The position numbers and the translations under genes are program-made. A stretch of 64,000 bases of DNA. Origin: Candidatus Zixiibacteriota bacterium. GTDB taxonomy: Bacteria > Zixibacteria > MSB-5A5 > GN15 > FEB-12. Under the pieces are notes generated by a model. The model did not search any database, was not told where the DNA came from, and saw only the letters and a program-made list of their open reading frames with translations. The stretch is from the NCBI GenBank assembly GCA_024280215.1, contig JAJRQO010000034.1:86094-150093 (forward strand), given 5' to 3'. The first letter of the stretch is position 1. Each line of letters starts with the position of its first letter. Below, one piece after another: positions 9,901-19,232 of the stretch.

Positions 9901-9962
9901 TCTGTCTCCATTATTCTATTATATCCTTTCTTACAATTCTATTAAAATATTCGCTTTCTTAG

Positions 9963-9989
9963 TAGATAATTTCTGATAAGTGCCGATAA
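9963..9989 (+). promoter_or_regulatory. putative sigma28 promoter TAGATAAT-N11-GCCGATAA
   Basis: Perfect -10 GCCGATAA, weak -35; ends 10 nt before the ATG at 9999. Confidence 0.55.
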
Positions 9990-9998
9990 TTCAGTACT

Positions 9999-11291
9999 AT
10001 GGAAACTACACTTTCGATAGAAAATAAGTACGAAGAATTAGAAAGTAAGTTTGCTGAGCATAAAGCAAATTTACACGATCTTGCAATGATGGGATCAGTA
10101 ATTACATCGATTCATGAAATAAATTCTGTTCTTTCAGTTGTTATGGAGATGTCAATACGACTTGTCAATGGTGAGGTTGGTGGGATTCTTCTTAAAGATA
10201 AAGATGAACTTATTGGCAAAGCAGTGTGGGGTGTCGATACTGATTTTTTAAAAAATTTAATGTATGCTGAAAATGTTGATCTCGCAACCTATTGTATTAA
10301 CAATGGGGAGACAACTGTTTTACAACATCTTGATGTCCATTCTGAAGAAGGGATGGAGATAGATTCAATTATCTGTTCACCAATCCAAACTTCAAAAACA
10401 TGTTACGGTGCACTTATTGTAATCAATAAGGCTGATGGTTCTGATTATACTGAAGATGATAAAGAGATGCTTGAAATGTTATTATCATTTGTTGCTGTAG
10501 CAATCGAAAATTCAATTTTGATGCAGGAGCGATTGGCAAGACAAAAGATTGAACAAGAAATGTTAATAGCTAAACAGATACAGGAAACAATATTACCACA
10601 AAAGACAAATCATATCGCGGGAGCAGAAATAGGTGCAGTTTATTTTCCAGCCAATGAAGTTGGTGGAGATTTTTATGATGTTGTGAAGCTCGATGATGAT
10701 ACCTGTGTAGTGATTATGGGGGATGTTTCAAACAAAGGTGTTCCTGCAGCTCTTGTTATGTCGGCAGCATCGGCAATTATCAAATCAACTCTGAAGCAGA
10801 ATAAAGATATTTCTATCGCCGAACTTGCTAATACAACTAATACTTTACTATCTGAAGAAATTATAAAAGAGAGAGAAATGTTCGTGACACTCTTTTTCTG
10901 TAAATTTGATTTTAAGAAAATGAAAGTAACCTTTTGTAATGCTGGTCATTTGCCTGGACTTTTCTGGGATAACAGAGAGAAAAAAGTAATTGAATTAGCA
11001 GTTGGTGGTCCAATTATTGGACAATTCCCTGAAATAAAATTTAAACAAGGTGAACAGACAATTTCTGCGGGCGATAGACTCTTCCTGTTTACTGATGGTC
11101 TCACAGAAGCAGCTGATGATACAGGTCAACTTTTTGGAAGAGAAAGAGCAGAACATGTTCTCTCAGTTGAAAATCATCTACCACCCAAGGAATTTTGCTT
11201 AAAAGTAAAAGATTGGATTGACGATTTTACTGTTGGATGTGCAGAAGATATGGTTGATGACTTTACTATTTTACAAGTAAAGGTTAAATAA
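9999..11291 (+). CDS. GAF + PP2C-type (SpoIIE/RsbU-like) serine phosphatase
   Basis: GAF-like N-terminus, PANEVGGDFYDV, GDVSNKGVPAALVMS, FTDGLTEA. Confidence 0.9.
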   Translation: METTLSIENKYEELESKFAEHKANLHDLAMMGSVITSIHEINSVLSVVMEMSIRLVNGEVGGILLKDKDELIGKAVWGVDTDFLKNLMYAENVDLATYCINNGETTVLQHLDVHSEEGMEIDSIICSPIQTSKTCYGALIVINKADGSDYTEDDKEMLEMLLSFVAVAIENSILMQERLARQKIEQEMLIAKQIQETILPQKTNHIAGAEIGAVYFPANEVGGDFYDVVKLDDDTCVVIMGDVSNKGVPAALVMSAASAIIKSTLKQNKDISIAELANTTNTLLSEEIIKEREMFVTLFFCKFDFKKMKVTFCNAGHLPGLFWDNREKKVIELAVGGPIIGQFPEIKFKQGEQTISAGDRLFLFTDGLTEAADDTGQLFGRERAEHVLSVENHLPPKEFCLKVKDWIDDFTVGCAEDMVDDFTILQVKVK

Positions 11292-11292
11292 T

Positions 11293-11715
11293 ATGGCTTC
11301 TTATAGCTTTATATACGCATCAGTACTTGATTCAGAAGAAAAAATGTTAAGTGATTTAGCAACATTGCTAAACGAAAATCAAATATTGAACCCAGAACGG
11401 TATGGATTTATGTTGGTTGTGTCAGAAGCATTTACAAATGCACTTCTGCATGGAAATCAATTAATCCCAAGCAAAAATATCTACCTTCATGTAGAAATTA
11501 ATAAAAACCAGTTATCTGCCGACATAATTGACGAGGGCGAATTGGGGCTGAAACAAATAGAAGCTAAAAAGCCGTCTATATTAGATGAACCAAACGGGCG
11601 TGGAGTTGATTTAATCAGGCATTATGCAACTGACGCTATATTTACCGAAGCTGAAAATGGTGGAACGAAAGTGTCTATAACTTTGAATAGAAAATTAGAA
11701 AAAATAACCTATTAA
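11293..11715 (+). CDS. ATP-binding anti-sigma-factor-like kinase (RsbW/SpoIIAB-type HATPase_c)
   Basis: VSEAFTNALLHGN (N box), DEGELG, NGRGVDLIRHYATD. Confidence 0.85.
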   Translation: MASYSFIYASVLDSEEKMLSDLATLLNENQILNPERYGFMLVVSEAFTNALLHGNQLIPSKNIYLHVEINKNQLSADIIDEGELGLKQIEAKKPSILDEPNGRGVDLIRHYATDAIFTEAENGGTKVSITLNRKLEKITY

Positions 11716-11733
11716 ATCCTCCAGGAGGACAAA

Positions 11734-12084
11734 ATGGAAATTACAAAAAAAACTGAAAATTTAGTAACAGTCTTATGCTTAAAAGGTCGTCTTGACTTAG
11801 CAAGCGGTGCTGGATTAAAAGACGAAATCAAAGCCTTAATGGATAAAGAACAAAATCTTATTCATTTAAATCTTGCCGATGTTGATTTTATCAACTCATC
11901 GGGGCTTGGTGTGCTTGTCTCTATAATGAAAGAAATACGTATGCATAAAGGAAGATTAACTCTTTCAGATTTAGCAAGTTATGTACAAGAAATTTTTGAA
12001 ATTACACAACTCTCTCATATTTTTGAAATATTCACATCAGAGAGTGAAGCATTAACTTCGTATCAGTCAGTTTCTGCCAATTAA
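11734..12084 (+). CDS. STAS-domain anti-anti-sigma-factor-like protein
   Basis: GRLDLASG, VDFINSSGLGVLVS. Confidence 0.9.
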   Translation: MEITKKTENLVTVLCLKGRLDLASGAGLKDEIKALMDKEQNLIHLNLADVDFINSSGLGVLVSIMKEIRMHKGRLTLSDLASYVQEIFEITQLSHIFEIFTSESEALTSYQSVSAN

Positions 12085-12115
12085 TAACTCAAAACTTGAA
12101 AGAAGTTGGTTGAAT

Positions 12116-14020
12116 ATGAGTAATGAAATTGAAAAAATTGGAGCCTTGTTAGAAAAATTACAATCTCCTGATTTTTATAACCGAGAAGAAGCTGTAAACG
12201 CACTTGGTTCCTGTGAAGTTGATGAAGCAGTAGCTGGATTAGTCATGGCATTAGAAGATGATGATCTCGGTATACGTGAGTTAGCAGCTGAACATTTAGT
12301 GAAAATTAAAGGTGATGTTGCTTCTCAATTACTAATTAAGTTTTTAGGCTCTGAAGATATTGGAAGTAGAAACTTGGCTTCTGAAATCCTTGTTAAAATT
12401 GGTGATGGTGCTGTTACCGCACTTGTAAATGAATTAGAGAATGATGACCATGATATTCGTAAATTTGTAGTTGATATCTTAGGACTTATAAAGAGTGAAA
12501 ACTCTGCTGAAGCAGTGAGTGGAAAACTAAATGATAGTAACATCAATGTTGTCTGTTCAGCAGCCGAAGCCTTAGGTGAAATTGGTTCTGAAAAATCAAT
12601 TGACAGTTTAATTGATGGATATAAAAAAAATGAAGATATCAGATTGCAGGTAGTAGAAGCATTAGGGAAAATTGGTGGCGATAAAGCACTTAATTATCTT
12701 TATGAGTATTTGAATTCTGATGACCCTATGATTCTATTTTCTGTCATTGATGCTATTGGAATTACAGGAAATAAAAAATCTGTAAACCATCTTGTCAAAT
12801 TTTTAGATTCTGACGATACTTCAATTGCTGAAGCTGCTATGTCAGCGATTGTAAATATCTCAATTGAAAATAAAGGCACAATCGAACACGACTTACCGCT
12901 TGATAAATTTTCATCATTCTTATTTGATGGTATTAAAAACAAAAATAAAAAATTAACAGAATTTACTCTTGCCCGTCTCAAACATTGGTATGGACAGGAT
13001 GTTATGAATTCCCTTTTAGAGGTTTTACATTTTGTTGATGAAGAAGATTTGAAATCTATTGTAAAAATGTTAGGTGAAATTGGACCATCTGCTTCACCTG
13101 CGATATTAAAACAATTTCCAAACGCAACGTCAGAATTGAAAATAATATATCTTAATATTATGAAACAGTATGTTGATGGCGATCTTGCTTCTCAACTGTT
13201 GCGTTATAATACTGATGCTGACCCAGAGGTAAGAAGAAATATTGCTTTTGTATTAGGTGCCTCAGGTGATGTGTCAATGATTGACCATCTTAAAGTTATG
13301 ACTCAAGATAAAATTGGTAATGTTCGTTCAGCGTCTTATGCCGCACTCGGATGGCTTTGTTCAGAAAATGATCTGAATTTCTTGTTTGATGGACTTGATG
13401 ATAGATATCCAGATGTACGTGACGCTGCTATGGGAGCATTGGTTTTACTCGGCTCTCAACAAGTTGTATCACGGTTCTTTGAAGATTTATCTCATGATGA
13501 TACGGAACGTCAAAGATTAGCTGCGACCGCTCTCGGACTCATTGGAGATTCATCTGTTGTTGAGCCATTACTTCAAGCACTAAACCATCCTGAAAGTTCA
13601 ATACGAAAATCAGCAATAGATTCATTGGCTAAAATCAGAGAAGTAGACAATGTTGAACCTCTTATGTTGTCGTTAAATGATGAAACCTCTGGAGTAAGAA
13701 AATCTGCTTGTACAGCATTGGTGATGATAAAAGGTCACACAGTAATTCCAGAGATCAAATTTCTTTTGGATGATGCCGATATCTGGGTTCGATATCATAT
13801 GATTAATATAATCGGTGTTTCTGAACAAGCAATTTATGGCGAACTTGTGAAACCATTTATTGATGGTAACGAGGATATTTTAAAGATTGCTGCTATTAAA
13901 GCGTTAGCAAAGCTCGGATGTAAAGATTTTATGAAAGATATCTCAGCTCTACAAGATGATAATAACCAAGATATTGTTGATGCCGCTAAAGGTGCAATTA
14001 CTGAGTTACAGGAAGCATAA
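12116..14020 (+). CDS. HEAT-repeat (PBS-lyase-type) protein
   Basis: Many ~31-residue repeats (DDDLGIRELAAEHLVKIKGDVA...); ATG 12116 preferred over TTG 12110. Confidence 0.85.
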   Translation: MSNEIEKIGALLEKLQSPDFYNREEAVNALGSCEVDEAVAGLVMALEDDDLGIRELAAEHLVKIKGDVASQLLIKFLGSEDIGSRNLASEILVKIGDGAVTALVNELENDDHDIRKFVVDILGLIKSENSAEAVSGKLNDSNINVVCSAAEALGEIGSEKSIDSLIDGYKKNEDIRLQVVEALGKIGGDKALNYLYEYLNSDDPMILFSVIDAIGITGNKKSVNHLVKFLDSDDTSIAEAAMSAIVNISIENKGTIEHDLPLDKFSSFLFDGIKNKNKKLTEFTLARLKHWYGQDVMNSLLEVLHFVDEEDLKSIVKMLGEIGPSASPAILKQFPNATSELKIIYLNIMKQYVDGDLASQLLRYNTDADPEVRRNIAFVLGASGDVSMIDHLKVMTQDKIGNVRSASYAALGWLCSENDLNFLFDGLDDRYPDVRDAAMGALVLLGSQQVVSRFFEDLSHDDTERQRLAATALGLIGDSSVVEPLLQALNHPESSIRKSAIDSLAKIREVDNVEPLMLSLNDETSGVRKSACTALVMIKGHTVIPEIKFLLDDADIWVRYHMINIIGVSEQAIYGELVKPFIDGNEDILKIAAIKALAKLGCKDFMKDISALQDDNNQDIVDAAKGAITELQEA

Positions 14021-14021
14021 A

Positions 14022-14402
14022 ATGATGTCAAAGAATTCGATATTAGTCGTAGATGATGAACTTTTAATTAGAGATCTCTTGTATGATTTTTTTCAGGATC
14101 AAGGATGGGAAATTTCGATTGCTTCCGATGGAAAAAAGGCGATGGAGGTTTTAAAATCAAAAGAGATTGATCTGCTTTTAACTGACATTAAAATGCCTGA
14201 AATGGACGGTTTGGATTTAACCAAATATGTAAGAGAAAATTATCCTGACATTCCAGTGGTTCTAATGACTGGTTTCCCTTCAGTTGAAACAGCAGTTACT
14301 GCATTGCGGGAAAAAGTTGAAGATTATATTGTGAAGCCGTTTAACATTAATAAATTGTACAAAACGGTTGAAAGTAAAGTAAACGAATCTAAAAGTGAAT
14401 AG
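14022..14402 (+). CDS. single-domain response regulator
   Basis: VVDDE, LLTDIKMPEMDG, VKPF; ATG 14022 follows the HEAT gene directly. Confidence 0.88.
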   Translation: MMSKNSILVVDDELLIRDLLYDFFQDQGWEISIASDGKKAMEVLKSKEIDLLLTDIKMPEMDGLDLTKYVRENYPDIPVVLMTGFPSVETAVTALREKVEDYIVKPFNINKLYKTVESKVNESKSE

Positions 14403-14409
14403 TGGGAAG

Positions 14410-14883
14410 ATGTCAATTATAATTTCAGATTCAGATCCTTTGATAAGAGAAAATCTTACTGAATTTTTAAGTAATTCGGGGTATGAAGTTACATCAGTTC
14501 AGTCAAGTCAGCAATTGTTGGATGCTCAGCTACTTCAATCAGTAGAAGTTGTTCTCCTCGATTGTTCCAAAGATGAAAATGAAGTTTTAAAAACTATTCA
14601 AAAAATAAATAAGCTTAATTCGTCAGTTATAGTAATGGTGATGTTGATTGAGCCAACGATTAAAAGACTGTTTAAATTATTAGACAATAATGTTTTTTAC
14701 ATTTTAGTAAAACCATTGACCTTAAATGATTTTATCGAAAATCTCGAAAGAGCCATTGTACGTTATCAGGAAAATTTTGAGTTTAAAATTTTTCAGAAAA
14801 ATAAAAATTTAATTTTAGATGTATTAGCTGAAAAGGGTCTCGATTTATTTCCACATCAAAAGATACTTGAAACTACTTCGTGA
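14410..14883 (+). CDS. receiver-like protein (divergent)
   Basis: SDSDPLIREN, VVLLDCS, ILVKPL; ATG 14410 or GTG 14395. Confidence 0.7.
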   Translation: MSIIISDSDPLIRENLTEFLSNSGYEVTSVQSSQQLLDAQLLQSVEVVLLDCSKDENEVLKTIQKINKLNSSVIVMVMLIEPTIKRLFKLLDNNVFYILVKPLTLNDFIENLERAIVRYQENFEFKIFQKNKNLILDVLAEKGLDLFPHQKILETTS

Positions 14884-14944
14884 GAAGTTTAATTATATTT
14901 GTTAGGGTAAAGAGATAGGCAGAAATGCTTTAAAGAGGATAAAT

Positions 14945-15955
14945 ATGGGATATAAAACAATTTCCGAGCCAGAGATGACCAAAGATGAATTCATTATGAT
15001 TCGTGATTTTATTCATGAAAAATGTGGAATCTTCTTTGCTGAAAACAAAATGTATCTGGTAAAAAATCGTTTGATTAAACGGATGAAAGACTTAGCTATA
15101 AGTAGCTTTCGTGATTATTTCTATCATGTGAAATATGACACTTCGCAAAAAGAATTTACTGCTTTAGTGGGGCTTATTACAACCAATGAAACAAGTTTCT
15201 TTAGAAATGAACCTCAGCTATTATCGTTTTCAGAAGAAGTATTGCCAAAAATTATTAAAGCGAAGCAAGAGAGTAAAGCATCTAAAACGATTAAGATTTG
15301 GTCTGCTGGTTGTTCTACTGGTGAAGAACCTTATACGCTTGCAATTATTATGAAAGAAAAAATAAAAGATTTTTCGAATTGGAAAATAGAAATTATTGCC
15401 AATGACATTTCTGAACCAGTGTTGCAAAAGGCTCGTACTGGTATCTATAGTGGTATCACGCTACGTAATCTAAAACCTGAAATATTGAATAAGTATTTTA
15501 CGAAAACAAATGAAGATTATAAAGTTAACCAAGATATAAAAGCAATGGTAAAATTTTCTCATCTCAACTTAAATGATCCAAGGAAAATTACGATGTCTTC
15601 AAATTTCGATACGGTCTTTTGTCGAAATGTGATGATTTATTTTTCAGAAGAAATAAAAAAACAGTTGGTTCGTGGCTTCTTTAATTCACTTACTCCAGGT
15701 GGCTATTTCTATATTGGTCATTCAGAAACTCTACACGGAATTTCAAAAGCATTCAAGTTAGTATATTTAAAAAATGCTTTAGTCTACAATAAAGAAAATG
15801 CAAGCACAGATACAAAAACAAAATCGTTGACTGGAATCTCAGTCAGACGGCCTACCATGCTTGTAAATAAAAAGACAGATGCTGCCGGAGGTGCTGTTCG
15901 TGCCTTGGAACTTTTGCAGAAAATAAAAAAAAATACAGCAGCCGTTAAGAGATAA
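14945..15955 (+). CDS. cheR: chemotaxis protein methyltransferase CheR
   Basis: NETSFFRNEPQL, WSAGCSTGEEPYTLAI, FCRNVMIYF, GHSETL. Confidence 0.95.
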   Translation: MGYKTISEPEMTKDEFIMIRDFIHEKCGIFFAENKMYLVKNRLIKRMKDLAISSFRDYFYHVKYDTSQKEFTALVGLITTNETSFFRNEPQLLSFSEEVLPKIIKAKQESKASKTIKIWSAGCSTGEEPYTLAIIMKEKIKDFSNWKIEIIANDISEPVLQKARTGIYSGITLRNLKPEILNKYFTKTNEDYKVNQDIKAMVKFSHLNLNDPRKITMSSNFDTVFCRNVMIYFSEEIKKQLVRGFFNSLTPGGYFYIGHSETLHGISKAFKLVYLKNALVYNKENASTDTKTKSLTGISVRRPTMLVNKKTDAAGGAVRALELLQKIKKNTAAVKR

Positions 15956-15978
15956 TTAAGGAAGTCAGGATAAATATT

Positions 15979-16353
15979 ATGGATAGAATAATTTTAGTAG
16001 TAGATGATTCACCGACAGTTATTAAATTTGTCAGTTTTTCGTTGAAAAATAAGGGTTATAAAGTTGTCACAGCTTGTGACGGTATGGACGCCGTAGAAAA
16101 AATTTCGAATATGTCAGAAAAGGTTGATCTTGTGATTACCGATCTCAATATGCCAAACCTTGATGGATACGGGTTAATTGATACACTCAGACATAATGAT
16201 GAGTTTTGTGAAACTCCTATTATCATTCTTACTTCAGAAGAGGAAGAAGAAGATAAGCAAAAAGGTATACAAGTTGGTGCGAGTTCATATTTGGTGAAGC
16301 CATTTAAGCCAGCATTGTTAGTGAACGAAGTAGAAAAGTATTTGAAGAATTAA
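15979..16353 (+). CDS. CheY-like response regulator
   Basis: VVDDSPTVIKFV, VITDLNMPNLDG, TSEEE, VKPFKP. Confidence 0.9.
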   Translation: MDRIILVVDDSPTVIKFVSFSLKNKGYKVVTACDGMDAVEKISNMSEKVDLVITDLNMPNLDGYGLIDTLRHNDEFCETPIIILTSEEEEEDKQKGIQVGASSYLVKPFKPALLVNEVEKYLKN

Positions 16354-16375
16354 TCATATAATAAAAGGAGGAACT

Positions 16376-16750
16376 GTGTCTGACTTAAAAATACTTGCAG
16401 TTGATGACAGTCCTACAATGAGAAGAATTATTCTCAACACACTAAAACGGGCAGGTTTTACAGATGTCGTTGAAGCTGTTGATGGCAAAGATGCACTTGC
16501 GAAAATGGAAGTAGATACTTTCAATTTTGTGATTACTGATTGGAATATGCCTGAAATGGATGGACTGACATTTGTAACTACTCTTCGTGAAAAAGACCAG
16601 TACAAAACATTACCAATTCTTATGGTTACAACTAGATCTGTGAAGGATGATATCTTGGAAGCAATGAAAGCAGGAGTGAATAATTATATCGTCAAACCTT
16701 TTACTCCAGAAACATTAAAAGAAAAAATAGATCAAGTGTTAGCTGGTTAA
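16376..16750 (+). CDS. cheY: chemotaxis response regulator CheY
   Basis: AVDDSPTMRRIILNTLKRAGF, VITDWNMPEMDG, VTTRSVKDDI, VKPFTPETL; GTG start. Confidence 0.9.
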   Translation: MSDLKILAVDDSPTMRRIILNTLKRAGFTDVVEAVDGKDALAKMEVDTFNFVITDWNMPEMDGLTFVTTLREKDQYKTLPILMVTTRSVKDDILEAMKAGVNNYIVKPFTPETLKEKIDQVLAG

Positions 16751-16773
16751 ACAGTTATTAAGGAGAATTTGAA

Positions 16774-17361
16774 ATGTCAGAAGTTCTAAATCTGCAGGAT
16801 AAAATAAAAAATGAACTCTTGGATATTTCTGGGACTATTAGTGAAATCGTAGATAGTTATAAACAACTACATAGTCCTCTTGTAGAGACCCAGAAAAATG
16901 TTCCAAAAGCAACTGAACAGCTTGATAAAATAGCTGAACAGACTGCGGCAGCAACTCATCGGATGCTTGATACAGCTGAGCTTATTACCCAACGTGAAGA
17001 TGAAGTTATCGCAGGTTTAAATATAATTAAAGAAAAAATTAATAACAAAAATTACGATGAAGTTATTGAACTTTGTGATGACTTAGCATTAAAAGCATCT
17101 GATAACAATAATGATGCATTTGTAATTATGGATGCCCTTCAGTTTCAAGATATAACTTCACAACAAATCGACCATGCTGTAGTTTTGCTTGAGGAGCTTG
17201 AAAAAAAGCTCCATCGTATTTTAGCCGTTTTAAATGGTGAAGATAATAAAGATTTACCAGAAGTTTCAGTAAGTAAAAAACGTGCTTTTGATCCACATGC
17301 TGACTTATTTACAAATAAAACAAATCAGCATGATATTGATAGCTTGTTTTCAAAAAAATAA
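16774..17361 (+). CDS. CheZ-like CheY-P phosphatase
   Basis: Helical; DALQFQDITSQQID resembles the CheZ FQDLTGQ active-site helix; C-terminal HDIDSLFSKK resembles the CheZ CheY-binding tail. Confidence 0.7.
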   Translation: MSEVLNLQDKIKNELLDISGTISEIVDSYKQLHSPLVETQKNVPKATEQLDKIAEQTAAATHRMLDTAELITQREDEVIAGLNIIKEKINNKNYDEVIELCDDLALKASDNNNDAFVIMDALQFQDITSQQIDHAVVLLEELEKKLHRILAVLNGEDNKDLPEVSVSKKRAFDPHADLFTNKTNQHDIDSLFSKK

Positions 17362-17418
17362 TTAGAAGATATCTTTTTATAATATCTTTACAAACAAAAT
17401 AAACAGATGGGCTGAAAT

Positions 17419-19218
17419 ATGTCAGAAGACACAGATTTTGAAATGGAAGAAATGCAGGAAATTATTGATGATTTCCTCGTTGAAGCAGATGAGCTTATTA
17501 GTTCGCTTGATAATAATTTAGTTGAATTGGAATCTCAGCCTGAAAATTTAGATTTGTTAAACGAAATTTTTAGAGCAGCTCATACTATTAAGGGTACTTC
17601 GAGCTTTTTGGGTTTTGATCAGGTAACTGATTTAACTCATAAGATGGAAGATATTTTAAATAAGCTGAGAAAATCAGATTTAAAAGTTTCCACTAATATC
17701 ATGGATATCCTTCTTGAATCACTTGATTTGTTAAAAGTGTTGATTGAAAATGTTCGTGAGCATAAAGATGAAAAACTTGATTTAGATGATATTATCAAGA
17801 GGCTTGTGGTTGCTTTTGAAGGTAAAGATCAACCTGCTTCTCCTGAACCAGCACTTGAAGTTACTAACCTACCTGAAAATACAACGACTGAGACAAAAAC
17901 TGTTACAAAAGAAGTTTCAGAAGTTCAACCAGCATCAATTCTATCATCTGCTTCTACTCCAGTACCAGTAGTAGATGAAGAACATACTAATGACGAAATT
18001 AAAAGCAAACCTCCTAAAAAAGCATCTGAACAGACTATTCGTGTTGATGTTGATCGCTTAGATACTTTGATGAATATGATGGGTGAGCTTGTCTTAGGTC
18101 GTAATAGTATGGTGCAGACTGTTGGGAAGCTTGTATCAGATAATGAGGGTGATTACAATTTAGAACAACTCACATCATCATCAAACTCTATCAATTTTAT
18201 TACAACTGAGCTTCAGATGGCTGTTATGAAAATGAGAATGCAACCAATCGGCAAAGTATTTAAAAAAGTGCCAAGGTTGGTTCGTGATTTATCAAGAGAT
18301 TCTGGAAAAGATATTGCTTTAGTTATTAAAGGTGAAGCAACGGAATTAGATAAATCAGTTATAGAAGAAATAGGCGATCCATTGGTGCATATTATTCGGA
18401 ACTCATGTGACCATGGGATTGAATCTCCAGAAGATCGTATTGCCGCTGGCAAGCCAAAACAGGGAACCGTACAACTCATTGCTGAACAAGAAGGTTCAAA
18501 TATCATTATAAAAATTGTCGATGATGGTAGGGGGCTTGATGTTGAAGCAATTCGTAATAAAGCAGTCGAGCGGAATCTTACTTCAAGAACTGAAGTCGAT
18601 AATATGTCTGATAAAGAAGTCTTTAAATATATCTTTGGTGCTGGATTCTCAACAGCTAAAAAAGTGACTGATGTTTCTGGCCGTGGTGTAGGGATGGATG
18701 TTGTTCGTACAAATATAGAAAAACTGAATGGTATGATCGAGCTTGAATCGGAACTCGGTCAGGGTACAACAATTTCTATCAAGCTACCACTTACACTTGC
18801 AATTATCCAAGGTTTGTTAGTACAATCTGATGAAGAAGTTTACATTTTGCCATTATCATCTGTTCATGAAACAGTTAAATCTGAACATTCAGAGATTTAC
18901 TATGTGAATAAAAAACCTGTACTCAGATTGCGTGAAGATGTAATCCCTATTATTAACTTAGGTGAAGTCTTACGTGAGAGTTCTGCTGGTTTTACTCTGA
19001 CCGAAAAACCATACATCGTTGTTGTTGGTTTAGCAGAAAGCAAAATAGGAATTATTATTGATAAATTTCTTGGGCAAGAAGAAGTCGTGATTAAATCTTT
19101 GGGAGACTATCTTGGTACGACTGAAGGTGTTGCTGGAGCAACAATCTTGGGTGATGGACGTATTCGTTTAATTGTTGATTTGATTGGACTATTTAATATT
19201 GCTAAGAAAATTAAGTAA
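17419..19218 (+). CDS. cheA: chemotaxis histidine kinase CheA
   Basis: Hpt AAHTIKGTSSFLG, HNSCDHGIE, GFSTAKKVTDVSGRGVGMDVV, CheW-like C-terminus. Confidence 0.97.
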   Translation: MSEDTDFEMEEMQEIIDDFLVEADELISSLDNNLVELESQPENLDLLNEIFRAAHTIKGTSSFLGFDQVTDLTHKMEDILNKLRKSDLKVSTNIMDILLESLDLLKVLIENVREHKDEKLDLDDIIKRLVVAFEGKDQPASPEPALEVTNLPENTTTETKTVTKEVSEVQPASILSSASTPVPVVDEEHTNDEIKSKPPKKASEQTIRVDVDRLDTLMNMMGELVLGRNSMVQTVGKLVSDNEGDYNLEQLTSSSNSINFITTELQMAVMKMRMQPIGKVFKKVPRLVRDLSRDSGKDIALVIKGEATELDKSVIEEIGDPLVHIIRNSCDHGIESPEDRIAAGKPKQGTVQLIAEQEGSNIIIKIVDDGRGLDVEAIRNKAVERNLTSRTEVDNMSDKEVFKYIFGAGFSTAKKVTDVSGRGVGMDVVRTNIEKLNGMIELESELGQGTTISIKLPLTLAIIQGLLVQSDEEVYILPLSSVHETVKSEHSEIYYVNKKPVLRLREDVIPIINLGEVLRESSAGFTLTEKPYIVVVGLAESKIGIIIDKFLGQEEVVIKSLGDYLGTTEGVAGATILGDGRIRLIVDLIGLFNIAKKIK

Positions 19219-19232
19219 CCAGGAGCTATATA

